A stretch of DNA of 40,313 nt from Candidatus Peribacteria bacterium (GCA_028286915.1 JAQBQQ010000021.1:1-40313), one strand, 5' to 3'. Positions 8,530 to 17,909 are shown, counted from the stretch's first letter. A program made the numbers and translations. The notes: a model not told the origin generated them from the sequence alone.

Positions 8530-9026
8530 ACTAAAAATCCCCGCATCAATGGCTGAAAATCAGATTGATGCGGGGAAGTGCTTTCTCGACCGCGGGGGCC
8601 AAGAGTGAGCAGTGTGCAGTCCGACAACTACTGCATACTCCCTACCCTTTTGCACGGTTATGGAGACGTGCTCTCGTGTGTATGTGTGTGGGTAACCCGA
8701 ATGCTCGGGTATCGGCTCTTGTGATTGACCCCACAAAAAGGGCGGTGTGTGTTGGTATTCTTCTCTTTCGTCTGCCATACGGCTCTGCATGACAGTGTCA
8801 TGGGCATATGGTGTAAAAAGAAAAGCGAGGGGTGAATCCCTACCCGGACGAGCCCTGGCCGACGCGAGACAAAAGCCTGCGAAAGCCGGGCAACAAAACA
8901 GGAGGGAACCTCTAGGGTGCGTGTTGGGCGCGGTAGAGGCAGGGAGGAGGAAAGGAGGAGGGAATTCCTCGCTTCTTTCTCCCTGCCATATGGAGTATCA
9001 CTGCGGTGGTTTCCAATGAGCAAATC
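8530..9026 (-). ncRNA. Candidate structured ncRNA of unknown family
   Basis: No convincing ORF; TTGCGC-N17-TATCAT promoter at 9060-9032, terminator at 8539-8575, several long-range complementary segments. Confidence 0.4.
8539..8575 (-). terminator. Strong intrinsic terminator of a minus-strand transcript
   Basis: CCCCGCATCAAT-13 nt-ATTGATGCGGGG, 12-bp perfect stem, ATTTTTAG following on the minus strand. Confidence 0.75.
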
Positions 9027-9081
9027 CAAATATGATAGCACAAAAACTTACCGTGCGCAATGGGCAGAGATAGGCTAACCT

Positions 9082-9708
9082 ATGGAGGCAATGACGCAAA
9101 CCGAGCCCAAACCCGGCAAATTGGTGTTAATTATCGGTCCGAGCGGTGTGGGGAAAAGTGTCATTCTGCTGCGCCTCAAGGAGCGTCACTCGGAATTACA
9201 TTTCCCGCGCAGCGCCACCACGCGGGCACGCCGGCCGCGCGAAGGAAACAGCCTGTATTGTTTTACAACCGATGATGAATTCGATGATCTCATAGCCCGG
9301 GAAAAATTACTGGAGTGGGCATACGTTCATGGCGGCGCCCGCTACGGCACGCTTGTTGATGAAATTATTCCATTTGTTCAGGATGGAAAAATCGTTATCC
9401 GCGAAGTGGATGTGCAGGGTTTCGACAGCATTCGTCATCATCACTTATTTGCCGGTGCCAACCCGCTCTTTGCGCTGCAGTCCATTTTCATTCTGCCGGA
9501 AAATGAAGAGCAGCTCATAAAACATATTACCAAGCGCGCACCGATAGCCAAAGAAGAATTGGAACGCCGTATGGACAGCATGCGGACAGAACTGGCTTAC
9601 GCGAATTTGTGTGACAGGCAGATTATTAATAAAGAAGGAAAAATTGATGACACGTACAGACAGGTGGAAGGATTAATTTTTGATGAGACGAAGATCCCAA
9701 AAATATGA
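9082..9708 (+). CDS. gmk: Guanylate kinase
   Basis: LVLIIGPSGVGKSVILLRL, RSATTRARRPREG, EWAYVHGGARYGT, REVDVQG. Confidence 0.93.
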   Translation: MEAMTQTEPKPGKLVLIIGPSGVGKSVILLRLKERHSELHFPRSATTRARRPREGNSLYCFTTDDEFDDLIAREKLLEWAYVHGGARYGTLVDEIIPFVQDGKIVIREVDVQGFDSIRHHHLFAGANPLFALQSIFILPENEEQLIKHITKRAPIAKEELERRMDSMRTELAYANLCDRQIINKEGKIDDTYRQVEGLIFDETKIPKI

Positions 9709-9960
9709 AATACCAAATAAGCCCCACATAAAACCCAAAGTTTTACAGTAAGTACATTTAAAAGCGCTTTTCCATTCGCCGGACGTTATGTGGCGCTTCA
9801 TCAGCCTTTGTCCGCCAGGGCGACTGCACCAAACGAATTCTTCTTGGGATTTTTTCTTCATGACATAAACTTCTATTCACACAAAGCATTCTCTTTGCCT
9901 CCGGAAAAAAGCTCTCGTACATTACACCGAGTATTCTCTTTTTATTCTTTCTTTTTTTGT

Positions 9961-11121
9961 ATGCATTCTTCTTTTTCGCGCGGCACCGCAGCTCTGGCTG
10001 CCGGTATTGCCGTTCTTTCTTTATCCGTGACATCCATGGCCTTTGCCGAAGACGGTGGAACATCTTCCAGCGTGTCTTCTTCCGCAGCTGCTACATGTAA
10101 AACAGCAATGGACACCATCCGCAGTACAACGACAGATGGAACAGATGCCCGCAAAGCCGCTATTACCGAATGGCTGAAAGTATGTCAGTCCGGCCTGCCG
10201 CCTATGCGCATGCCGCCACCGACAGATAAGCCAACTGCACCAACGCAGCCAATGGCTCTGCCAAGCTGTGATGATATGTTGAAGTATCTTACGAACATGA
10301 AGGACAGCGGCAAAACCGGTGAAGATTTTACGCGCGGCATGAAGGCGTACCAGGAAAGGTGTATTAATATTACAAGCGGCGATTCCTCTTCCTCATCTGG
10401 TCCCGCGCCAACCACTCCTTCGTTTAACGGCGACCCTTGTACGTACGTACAAAAAATTATAGACCAGCTTACTGCTTCTCTGGCTAAAGAACCGGGTTCC
10501 AAAGGCCTGCAAAGCCAGCTGGATCTGGCGCAGAAAAAACTGGCCACCTGCGGCACGCAAACAACAGGCGGCAACTCAAAGAAGGAAGATCGCCCAAGGC
10601 CGATGAATACCGCGGGCACGGACGACACGAATATGAGTGATACCAAAAAGCCTATGCCGCCTATGGCCGGCAACTGTGATCAGCTAAAGAGAATATATGA
10701 AGAATTGTCCGCAAAAATGGCAACCGAAACAACCGATACCATGACCAAGCGCATGACCGAACTAAAAAGTAAAATGGCACGCTGCGCTGCCGGTCCAGAT
10801 GCCTCGCAGGCAAATCAGGCTACTTCCGATAACGCCGTAAGCGTTGCCTGCACCAAGAAGGGGGCACTGATTACCTGCGACGATGGTTTTGTCCTGGACT
10901 TGCGGAAAATGATGCGCCCGATGCCTGCCCAGAATCAAAATGATTCCACCAGCTCCATGCCGGCCACCGACATGCCTGCTACGGAAGTATCACCTGCTGA
11001 TATGACCGTTACACCTGCCACGGGTGATGCCACCAAAACAGACGACAGCAATGCGCCCGGCTCACGGCAGAAAGGAAAGTTTCTAAAAAAAGTATCCGGT
11101 CGACCGCCAAGAAATCGTTAA
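9961..11121 (+). CDS. Secreted low-complexity Met/Pro/Thr/Ser-rich protein
   Basis: Signal peptide MHSSFSRGTAALAAGIAVLSLSVTSMAFAED at an internal start; repeated C-x-MLKYL.. helical segments. Confidence 0.75.
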   Translation: MHSSFSRGTAALAAGIAVLSLSVTSMAFAEDGGTSSSVSSSAAATCKTAMDTIRSTTTDGTDARKAAITEWLKVCQSGLPPMRMPPPTDKPTAPTQPMALPSCDDMLKYLTNMKDSGKTGEDFTRGMKAYQERCINITSGDSSSSSGPAPTTPSFNGDPCTYVQKIIDQLTASLAKEPGSKGLQSQLDLAQKKLATCGTQTTGGNSKKEDRPRPMNTAGTDDTNMSDTKKPMPPMAGNCDQLKRIYEELSAKMATETTDTMTKRMTELKSKMARCAAGPDASQANQATSDNAVSVACTKKGALITCDDGFVLDLRKMMRPMPAQNQNDSTSSMPATDMPATEVSPADMTVTPATGDATKTDDSNAPGSRQKGKFLKKVSGRPPRNR

Positions 11122-11137
11122 ATCAGTAGTAACTATA
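11035..11137. repeat. Direct repeat A, copy 1 (3' end of secreted-protein gene)
   Basis: About 103 bp, near identical to 12006-12108. Confidence 0.9.
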
Positions 11138-11138
11138 C

Positions 11139-11168
11139 AAACGGCATGCCGGAAGGTGTGCCGTTTTT
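11139..11168 (+). terminator. Terminator of the 9961-11121 gene
   Basis: AAACGGCA...TGCCGTTTTT. Confidence 0.65.
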
Positions 11169-11180
11169 GAGTTCATAATA

Positions 11181-11216
11181 AAAGCCCGGCTATTCCTTGT
11201 GGGAATGCCGGGCTTT
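11181..11216 (-). terminator. Terminator of the NUDIX gene
   Basis: AAAGCCCGGCtATTCC-ttgtg-GGAATGCCGGGCTTT. Confidence 0.7.
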
Positions 11217-11234
11217 CTTCACATCGCGGGAGCC

Positions 11235-11873
11235 TTACTTGGGCTCCATCTTCCCTGTGGGGGAATACGGGTCCAGGCGCGGGTACTTCTTCTGCCCTTC
11301 GACGGTCTCGTCGATGAGGAAGCATCCGTCGTCGGAAACGAACACACCTTCGATGGGCAGATACTCCTCCGGCGCCTCATTGGGACCCAAGATGGGATCT
11401 TCCAGAAGCGAGAGGCCGTCCCAGACCATGCGGCCCGTTCGTCCGAGTCGGTCGGTGGGGCCAACGAGAGTGAGCGGCACATCCTGGAAGCCGGTTGTCA
11501 TACTAATGCCATCGACATACTCCTTGTGCCGGACCCTAAAGAACCCCTGCTTAAGCTCCGTGGCATTCGCATACCAATGCTGCTTCGCCTCCGAAGTGGA
11601 GACGAGCTGGCCACCGATGACTCGACAAGCATAGGCCACAGCCGTGTCATCATTGAAGACGTGCGGCGGGCCGACCTGTTCCAGCACTTCGATTTCGAGG
11701 CCGGTTTCTTCCCAAACTTCTCGAGCGAGTGCGTCATGGTCAGACTCGCCCTCCTCCACCCGACCACCGGGCAGATTCCATCCCTTCCCATCCTGCCGCT
11801 CCGAGACGAGAACGCTCCTCTTAGCCAGGATAAGCGCGAACACGCCACGGGTCTTCTTCGGTGCATCAGACAT
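11235..11873 (-). CDS. NUDIX hydrolase
   Basis: GGRVEEGESDHDALAREVWEETGLEIEVLE NUDIX box; internal start MSDAPKKTRGVFALIL preceded by AAGGAGAAGG. Confidence 0.92.
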   Translation of the reverse strand: MSDAPKKTRGVFALILAKRSVLVSERQDGKGWNLPGGRVEEGESDHDALAREVWEETGLEIEVLEQVGPPHVFNDDTAVAYACRVIGGQLVSTSEAKQHWYANATELKQGFFRVRHKEYVDGISMTTGFQDVPLTLVGPTDRLGRTGRMVWDGLSLLEDPILGPNEAPEEYLPIEGVFVSDDGCFLIDETVEGQKKYPRLDPYSPTGKMEPK

Positions 11874-11969
11874 GATCCTTCTCCTTGCCCTTGATGTGAA
11901 GTCTTCCCATTGCCAATGCAATGGCAATTAAGATATTACTATAATAATATATCTTTGTCCAGTATTCTC

Positions 11970-12004
11970 AAAACCGTCTCTCCATAACCAACTGCTCACT
12001 CTCC
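11970..12004. repeat. Direct repeat B, copy 1 (fragment of GNAT gene 3' end)
   Basis: aaaaccgtctctccataaccaactgctcactc also at 13136-13170. Confidence 0.9.
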
Positions 12005-12005
12005 T

Positions 12006-12108
12006 AAAACAGACGACAGCAATGCACCCGGCTCACGGCAGAAAGGAAAGTTGGTAAAAAAAGTATCCGGCCGGCCGACAAGAAATCGTTAAATCAGTAG
12101 TAATTATA
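12006..12108. repeat. Direct repeat A, copy 2
   Basis: acagacgacagcaatgcacccggctcacggcagaaaggaaagtt...agaaatcgttaaatcagtagtaattata. Confidence 0.9.
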
Positions 12109-12128
12109 AAAAAAATTATGCAAAAAAA

Positions 12129-12155
12129 GACCCGCGCGTTTGGAACGCGCGGGTC
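12129..12155 (-). terminator. Terminator of the orphan gene at 12172
   Basis: GACCCGCGCG-tttggaa-CGCGCGGGTC, minus strand followed by TTTTTTTG. Confidence 0.8.
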
Positions 12156-12171
12156 GGACAGCTCTTAGACA

Positions 12172-13044
12172 TTAACCGAGACGAGACTTGCGAATACGAT
12201 TCACCGTACCCGCAACTTCCCGCATGAAAGTTTCGATTGGCAGATCCGGAGCCGCATGCCCGAACGTCTCCACGGTATGACCATGGGATTCGAGCAGCAT
12301 CCAGAACGCTTCATCCTGGGCCATGCCGTATGGCGCGCCGGAAGACAGGAGATGATGGCCGGGCGTCGGATTGCCCTGGAGCCATTCAAGAATAGTATCC
12401 TCAGTCGAAGGCCGAACTGGTGAATCGCCTTCTTTCAAGGGCGGCTTCATGGGAGCATCGACGAAGGTGACGGGGATCGCTCGCAATTCCTGGTCGAACG
12501 GAGCAAGGTGCCACAGCGCTTCCATCATCTGCAGCTCAGTCTGGAGATCTCGATCATAATGCCTATCCGCCTCATCAGCAGTCACTTCGCAATCAAAGAC
12601 TTCTTCGACGAGCGAGATCATGGCATTAGGACTTTCTCTATCCTTCAGAAGTGGCCGTTTGCCGCCATGGACCACCGTCTGGTTCCATCGGACGCCGCTC
12701 TTCCAGACGGTATTGAGATCCTTGAGCCGTGCCAAGGCACGGGGCAGGAGTGCTCCCGGCCAATCGGCGTACTCGGCGGCCCAGCAGCGCGGGATGCTGC
12801 AGTCGATAAAGCCGCAGAGCCGGAGGTGAAGCCGGATGCGGTCAGCCGGACACATGACTGCGCTGGCCTCAAGCTCCCATCGCTCGAGTGGCTTGCCGTC
12901 GGGCCCTTTCTGGAAGAAGCGGGCCTGGAGCGCGGCGTCGATACTGATGAGATCATTGCCAGGAACTTGCACGTCCCGCAGGAACTGTGCGAAAGCCTTG
13001 GTCGGACCATTATCGGTTGTAAAGAGCAAAGTGGAGCGACGCAT
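12172..13044 (-). CDS. Hypothetical protein (orphan cassette gene)
   Basis: 290-aa ORF with RBS-like AGAGG upstream, promoter-like TTGACT...TTAATAAT, strong terminator. Confidence 0.75.
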   Translation of the reverse strand: MRRSTLLFTTDNGPTKAFAQFLRDVQVPGNDLISIDAALQARFFQKGPDGKPLERWELEASAVMCPADRIRLHLRLCGFIDCSIPRCWAAEYADWPGALLPRALARLKDLNTVWKSGVRWNQTVVHGGKRPLLKDRESPNAMISLVEEVFDCEVTADEADRHYDRDLQTELQMMEALWHLAPFDQELRAIPVTFVDAPMKPPLKEGDSPVRPSTEDTILEWLQGNPTPGHHLLSSGAPYGMAQDEAFWMLLESHGHTVETFGHAAPDLPIETFMREVAGTVNRIRKSRLG

Positions 13045-13133
13045 CGGAGACCTCTTTCTTGCTGTGAAGTATCTGAAACAAAAGAACCACTAACTACCAT
13101 TATTAACTAATAACTTAATTTAGTCAATGCATC

Positions 13134-13655
13134 TTAAAACCGTCTCTCCATAACCAACTGCTCACTCCCCTGCCCTGTTCGGTCCGGATTTATAGACTTT
13201 TCAGTAACTACAAACCCGGTTTTCACATACGCCTTCTGCGCCCGCTCGTGAACGGCGTTAACCAGCAGCCAGACACAAGGCACATGCAATATATCTCGCG
13301 CGTACTCAGTCATCAGTTGCACCGCTTCCGTTCCGTAACCTTTTCCCCATTCTTCCTTTTCGCCTATAAGTAAACCAACCTCCACGCCTTCCCTGTGTGC
13401 ATGCCTGGGCTTGGGATTTTTCATGTGAATACCGCAACTGCCAATTGGCTGCGCAGTTTTATGGAGCACGATAGTAAACTGAACCAGATTCGGGTCTGCC
13501 AATGCTGTCTCCAGCCAGATTTTTTCTTCTTCATACGTAAACGTACGGTTCACAACATGCCGCATCACCTCTTCATCCGCCGCCCACTTGGCCATCAGCG
13601 GCAAATCATCCATGGTGGAAAGCCGGAGCATGATATGTAATCCCGTACATTCCAT
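13134..13655 (-). CDS. GNAT N-acetyltransferase (RimJ/RimL-like)
   Basis: GSCGIHMKNPKPRHAHREGVEVGLLIGEKEEWGKGYGTEAVQLMTEYA. Confidence 0.88.
   Translation of the reverse strand: MECTGLHIMLRLSTMDDLPLMAKWAADEEVMRHVVNRTFTYEEEKIWLETALADPNLVQFTIVLHKTAQPIGSCGIHMKNPKPRHAHREGVEVGLLIGEKEEWGKGYGTEAVQLMTEYARDILHVPCVWLLVNAVHERAQKAYVKTGFVVTEKSINPDRTGQGSEQLVMERRF
13136..13170. repeat. Direct repeat B, copy 2 (3' end of intact GNAT gene)
   Basis: Same sequence as 11970-12004. Confidence 0.9.
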
Positions 13656-13737
13656 ATTAATAGTGTGGCTTTATTTTTTGCTTTGTCCAATCATAGACAG
13701 GTGCCGTAACCGTCTTATGGGTATTCCCTCCTTTCCC

Positions 13738-14040
13738 ATGCCAAACCTGCACTTCACTATTCCGCATCCGCTTTCGGAGCAAGAAGCACTTACGCGCATT
13801 AAAAGTTTGCTGGAAGAATTAAAAAAAGAATTTGGCGGCAAGATGACAAACCTGCAAGAAAAATGGCAGGGCAATACCGATGCCTTCAGTTTTACGGTTA
13901 TGGGTTTTGATGTGTCGGGCACGCTGATTGTTCGTGACAAAGAAGTGGAGCTACAAGGTTCTCTGCCTTTGGCGGCGCTGCCGTTTAAAGGGAAGATTGA
14001 AGAAACCATACGGAAAGAGGCGCAGAAAGTATTGAAATAA
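13738..14040 (+). CDS. PHA granule-associated-like (PHA_gran_rgn type) small protein
   Basis: MPNLHFTIPHPLSEQEALTRIKSLLEELKKEFGGKMTNLQEKWQGN..FSFTVMGFDVSGTLIVRDKEVELQGSLPLAALPFKGKIEETI. Confidence 0.75.
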   Translation: MPNLHFTIPHPLSEQEALTRIKSLLEELKKEFGGKMTNLQEKWQGNTDAFSFTVMGFDVSGTLIVRDKEVELQGSLPLAALPFKGKIEETIRKEAQKVLK

Positions 14041-14150
14041 ATTAAATAGTTAGAGCTATATGCAGTTTATAAGTCTATTTTAGCCATAAATATGAATTTG
14101 CTTTTTTATTAAAATGTGATATTTTATGTAAAGTAACCGCTTAAACACTC

Positions 14151-14687
14151 ATGTTTCCCTCTCTCAATTGGCATCGGCAGTCGCGCAAGCAAGCTTCTCC
14201 TGCAGAAGAAATAGCTGCACCCGTGCAAAAGAAAAGCAATCCTGTTGCCGGTTTTTGCAGCGGAATCAAGAAAAGCATCAGCAGTCTATTTGGAGCCAAA
14301 GCTCTGGAGACCGCACCTGCACCTGCCTACCCAACGCAATTAATTTCGATTCCTCTCACCCGTACATACGCAGGTGAGGTAAAAATAACGAACCCCGTGC
14401 CTGTGCCTGCATCAATACGGATGTCACATTCCGTTACGCCAACATTTAAGCCTAAAGTGCCTTATCAGTATAAGACAGAGGATCCTTCTCCAGACGAAGA
14501 ATCTGCCTATACTATCAGAATCCAAAAGCCACATATTGTCTCTCTTGAGGAATCTAAAGATAACAATGGATATACAATGAATATCATTGCCGCCCGTAAA
14601 GCGAGTGCTATTTCTATTAACCAAAAAGCAGAAATCGAAGCACTTGCGTCTGATACAGCACGACAAATATGGCGTATTGCTGCTTAA
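14151..14687 (+). CDS. Hypothetical protein
   Basis: Complete 178-aa ORF with no strong competitor. Confidence 0.55.
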   Translation: MFPSLNWHRQSRKQASPAEEIAAPVQKKSNPVAGFCSGIKKSISSLFGAKALETAPAPAYPTQLISIPLTRTYAGEVKITNPVPVPASIRMSHSVTPTFKPKVPYQYKTEDPSPDEESAYTIRIQKPHIVSLEESKDNNGYTMNIIAARKASAISINQKAEIEALASDTARQIWRIAA

Positions 14688-14854
14688 GTCAGCTCATAAA
14701 AGAAAAAGGACCAAAACTATTTAACATAGTAGTATGATTTAGGGTTTGCTGCGTTTATACAAAAAAGAACCTTCTTCGCGAAAGCGTCATTCTATTTGAA
14801 TTTGACATTATATATGTAATGTGTCACTTTATGTTTAATCATGCGCCAGTTGGA

Positions 14855-14894
14855 GGATTCATTCCTTGAGCTGCGTGTGCAGCTCATTGAATCC
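14855..14894 (+). promoter_or_regulatory. 5' leader hairpin of the 14954 gene
   Basis: GGATTCA ttcctt GAGCTGC gtgt GCAGCTC at TGAATCC: two nested 7-bp stems. Confidence 0.6.
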
Positions 14895-14953
14895 AGCGGC
14901 ATTTACAGTAATCTCGCAACTAACAGCCATGATGCAACCCGAGGAACTCAACG

Positions 14954-16288
14954 ATGAGCACTTTTCTCCGACGACGCAACATCGTGATCCGATCCGAAGG
15001 CCTCGAGAAGCGCGAAGTGCTTAGCACTCTGCCTCTCGCCCCGGCCATCCCGGCTCCAATGGATGTTGTGACCACGAAAGGCCACAGCGTCACGGATGTC
15101 AACCCGTACTCCATCAGCACGTCAAACCTGTCCGCCGACGGCAGCGGCTCGTCGCATTCGTGGTATACCAATACCATGACCACGACCGGGCACGAAGAAG
15201 TGAAGAAAGACGGCCCCAGCGGAACTGGCGTCACCACAACCGACACCAAGGAAACGCTGAAGGCCACGGACAACGTGGTCACCACCGCCGATATCAGCGG
15301 CAACCTGAAAACGGTGGAGAAGCAGACCCTGTCGGACCTGATGACCACGATCATCACCGGCAACTCCACCGACCCGGATGGCACCGTGCACGTCTCCAAG
15401 GAGACTGACACAACTGTTACCACCGGCGATTCCACTGATACGTGGAATACCTACGCCGACGGATCCGGCGACCACACCGGCATCGCGAACTCGAAAACCG
15501 TCTATACGACGGTCATCGACACTACCGACACGCACAGCGATGGCGAGGTGTATACGTACCACGGCACCTCCACCAGAACTGAAAGTTCGGTGACTACCAG
15601 CGAGGGCCAGAACGACGCGACCGGCAATTTCTTTGCCATGGTGGACACCGCGTCTACCAGCAAGGCCAGCAGCACCGACGAGTACGGCAGCGACAACCTC
15701 AAGGGCATCACGTCAAAAGAGACTTACGTGAATATGTCGAGTGCCACCAGCGATGACACGATCATCGACGGCAGCGACGAGATCGGCACTTACCATCTGG
15801 ACTTTTACGGCATGAGCGGCAAGAACGCGCTCGTGTACACGTTCTCGTCCACCACGCCCACGTCCAACTCCAGCGGAGTCGAGACGACAATCGACACCTT
15901 CAGCGTCAACACCGAAGATGATATCTTCGGCAACGCCGACGGAAGCACCGACGAATACCATTCGTACAACTATATCGGCCACACAGTGGCCGACAGGATC
16001 TCCAAAGTCGCCACGGTTCCCGGCTCGGATGATGGCGGCGGGTACTATGACACCTATGCCGTCACCACGGCCAGCCCGGTACTGGCAGCTGCCAGCACCC
16101 CCAGCGTCAACAGCCTGCAGAAGACCGCGACACCAGTCATCGTGACCGGCTCGCTTAACCCGACATCCTATGCGGCCACGCCGCAGGCGCTCGCCTTCGA
16201 CAGTGTCGCCTTTAACCCGTTCGACATGCCCATCATCAACCTGTCCACGCTGATGAACAGAAGAAAGAAGGTCAAAGTTCTGAGTTAA
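14954..16288 (+). CDS. Thr/Ser/Asp-rich repetitive surface protein with planctomycete-like N-terminus
   Basis: N-term RSEGLEKREVLSTLPLAPAIPAP (LExRxxLS-like); TTTDTKET/DTTDTHS-like low complexity. Confidence 0.75.
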   Translation: MSTFLRRRNIVIRSEGLEKREVLSTLPLAPAIPAPMDVVTTKGHSVTDVNPYSISTSNLSADGSGSSHSWYTNTMTTTGHEEVKKDGPSGTGVTTTDTKETLKATDNVVTTADISGNLKTVEKQTLSDLMTTIITGNSTDPDGTVHVSKETDTTVTTGDSTDTWNTYADGSGDHTGIANSKTVYTTVIDTTDTHSDGEVYTYHGTSTRTESSVTTSEGQNDATGNFFAMVDTASTSKASSTDEYGSDNLKGITSKETYVNMSSATSDDTIIDGSDEIGTYHLDFYGMSGKNALVYTFSSTTPTSNSSGVETTIDTFSVNTEDDIFGNADGSTDEYHSYNYIGHTVADRISKVATVPGSDDGGGYYDTYAVTTASPVLAAASTPSVNSLQKTATPVIVTGSLNPTSYAATPQALAFDSVAFNPFDMPIINLSTLMNRRKKVKVLS

Positions 16289-16317
16289 TACTGTGAATGC
16301 CGCCACCAATAAGCGGC

Positions 16318-16352
16318 AGCGCCTATCTCCACCCGGGGATAGGCGCTTTTTT
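16318..16352 (+). terminator. Terminator of the 14954 gene
   Basis: AGCGCCTATC-tccacccggg-GATAGGCGCTTTTTT. Confidence 0.85.
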
Positions 16353-16571
16353 GTATATGCAAAAAAGCAATTTTCTTCTCGAGCTCTAAGAAAACAGCAA
16401 CTAAAAGACATTATTTGCTCTGAAGATCAAGAGCTCCTTGTGAAGAGAAAAAATCCGATCTCAACATTTCCCGAAATCGCCTTAAGTACAAAGATTCTTT
16501 CTGAAACTGTATTTTTATCTTGCTATATTGATAGTGGTGGAGATGAGGGAATGAGTTTCAAACTTTTCTAT

Positions 16572-17318
16572 CTAAAGATTGAACATGAGCTTTAAGCCAA
16601 GCACCATTCCAACAATTGCAAACATGGTCTTAATGAATTTGTTTCCTTTTCCTTTTGCAAAAGCAGAACCGATATAATTTCCTGCAATGGAACCGACGAT
16701 CCCTGAAACCATCAGTGGAATGTCATGAATGCCATACTTAAAAAGTAAAACGGCAGCAAACAACGTCCAGAAGAACGCGATGATATAGTAATGCCCAAGA
16801 GCGTCGATAAAGTCGAAGCCGCGCGTTTTCATCGAAACTATTGCGAATAATATTCCATTTGCCGAGCCTAAGATGCTTTCATAGAAACCTAGCAGGAGGG
16901 CAAAGGGATATGCGGCGATGCGGTGCTTAATTGAAATAGTCAGTTTTTCTTTTAGCCCCAACTCTTTTTGGAATGAGATATAAGCAACTACGAGCAGAAT
17001 GAGGATCCCGACAAATACTTTCAACAATCTTTCATTAATTTCTGTTATAGCTAGTACTCCTAGATATGCACCGAACAATCCAATTCCTGTAAATAAAAGA
17101 AGAAACTTCCAGTCTATAGAACGGTTCTTCAGATAGTTATATGCGGCAGGAGGCGCGCCGAAGACACCACCGACTTTCATAATGACCGATGCCTGTGGGA
17201 AAGAGAGCCCGAGTGAAAGAAAAATCGGGAGTATCAATACTGAAGATCCGCCACCAGCCATAGAGCTGAAGAGCGTTCCGACGAAAGTTGTGATGAAAAC
17301 AATGATGATTGTTAGCAT
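16572..17318 (-). CDS. TauE/SafE (TSUP) family permease
   Basis: FVGTLFSSMAGGGSSVLILPIFLSLGLSFPQA, multi-TM, GSIAGNYIGS. Confidence 0.88.
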   Translation of the reverse strand: MLTIIIVFITTFVGTLFSSMAGGGSSVLILPIFLSLGLSFPQASVIMKVGGVFGAPPAAYNYLKNRSIDWKFLLLFTGIGLFGAYLGVLAITEINERLLKVFVGILILLVVAYISFQKELGLKEKLTISIKHRIAAYPFALLLGFYESILGSANGILFAIVSMKTRGFDFIDALGHYYIIAFFWTLFAAVLLFKYGIHDIPLMVSGIVGSIAGNYIGSAFAKGKGNKFIKTMFAIVGMVLGLKLMFNL

Positions 17319-17357
17319 GCAGTAAAGTTACAGGAAAGGCTGGAATCATGACATGAC

Positions 17358-17516
17358 TTAATACAATCGCGTCCCATCATCATCAATCTTGATCATATTC
17401 GGACCATCAAGTGGTTCCTGTTCTTGAATCTCTTTCATGAGTAACAGAAGGCCAATCGCATTTGTGAAATCATAGTTCTTCCATTCCGCAGGGAGCTTGT
17501 CTCTAAAGTCGTCCAT
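17358..17516 (-). CDS. Small hypothetical protein (52 aa, below ORF-track cut-off)
   Basis: MDDFRDKLPAEWKNYDFTNAIGLLLLMKEIQEQEPLDGPNMIKIDDDGTRLY*. Confidence 0.4.
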   Translation of the reverse strand: MDDFRDKLPAEWKNYDFTNAIGLLLLMKEIQEQEPLDGPNMIKIDDDGTRLY

Positions 17517-17661
17517 AGTGGGCAAACCGTTGCTCTCTAGTGCAAAGATTGCAACTTAATGGACTGGACTGAAGTTCGAATCCCTTCAGCTCGAGCTGTT
17601 CCTCTTCGAACCGACTTTTGATCTTCCTATAAACAAAAATTCGGTGTTGTGTCATATTCGT

Positions 17662-17738
17662 TGGTGGAGATGAGGGGACTTGAACCCCTGACCCCTTGCA
17701 TGCCATGCAAGTGCTCTAGCCAACTGAGCTACATCCCC
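17662..17738 (-). tRNA. tRNA-Ala(GGC), CCA encoded
   Basis: GGGGATG/CATCTCC acceptor, anticodon arm CTTGC-ATGGCAT-GCAAG, GTTCAAGTC T-loop. Confidence 0.95.
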
Positions 17739-17831
17739 AGGCCGCTACGCGGAAATTCTAAATTCCAAGCATCAAATTCTAAATTGGTTCTTGATTTTTA
17801 GAATTTGGAATTTCTCTGTAAAACAGAGTTA

Positions 17832-17909
17832 TGGTGCACCTGGCAGGATTTGAACCTACGACTTCCAGATCCGCAATCTGGCGTTCTATCCGGGCTGAAC
17901 TACAGGTGC
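17832..17909 (-). tRNA. tRNA-Arg(GCG), CCA encoded
   Basis: GCACCTG/CAGGTGC acceptor, anticodon arm CCAGA-TTGCGGA-TCTGG, GGTTCAAATCC T-arm. Confidence 0.95.

Noticed and set aside
8530-9026. RNase P RNA, tmRNA or SRP RNA
   Set aside because: None of the conserved core motifs (GAGGAAAGUC/ACAGAA, tag ORF with tRNA-like ends, GGAAGGAAGCAGCC) was found on either strand.
15122-16411. Long antisense and alternative-frame ORFs over the 14954-16288 gene (e.g. 15713-16411 minus)
   Set aside because: Typical mirror ORFs of a GC-rich repetitive gene; no RBS, no recognisable domains.
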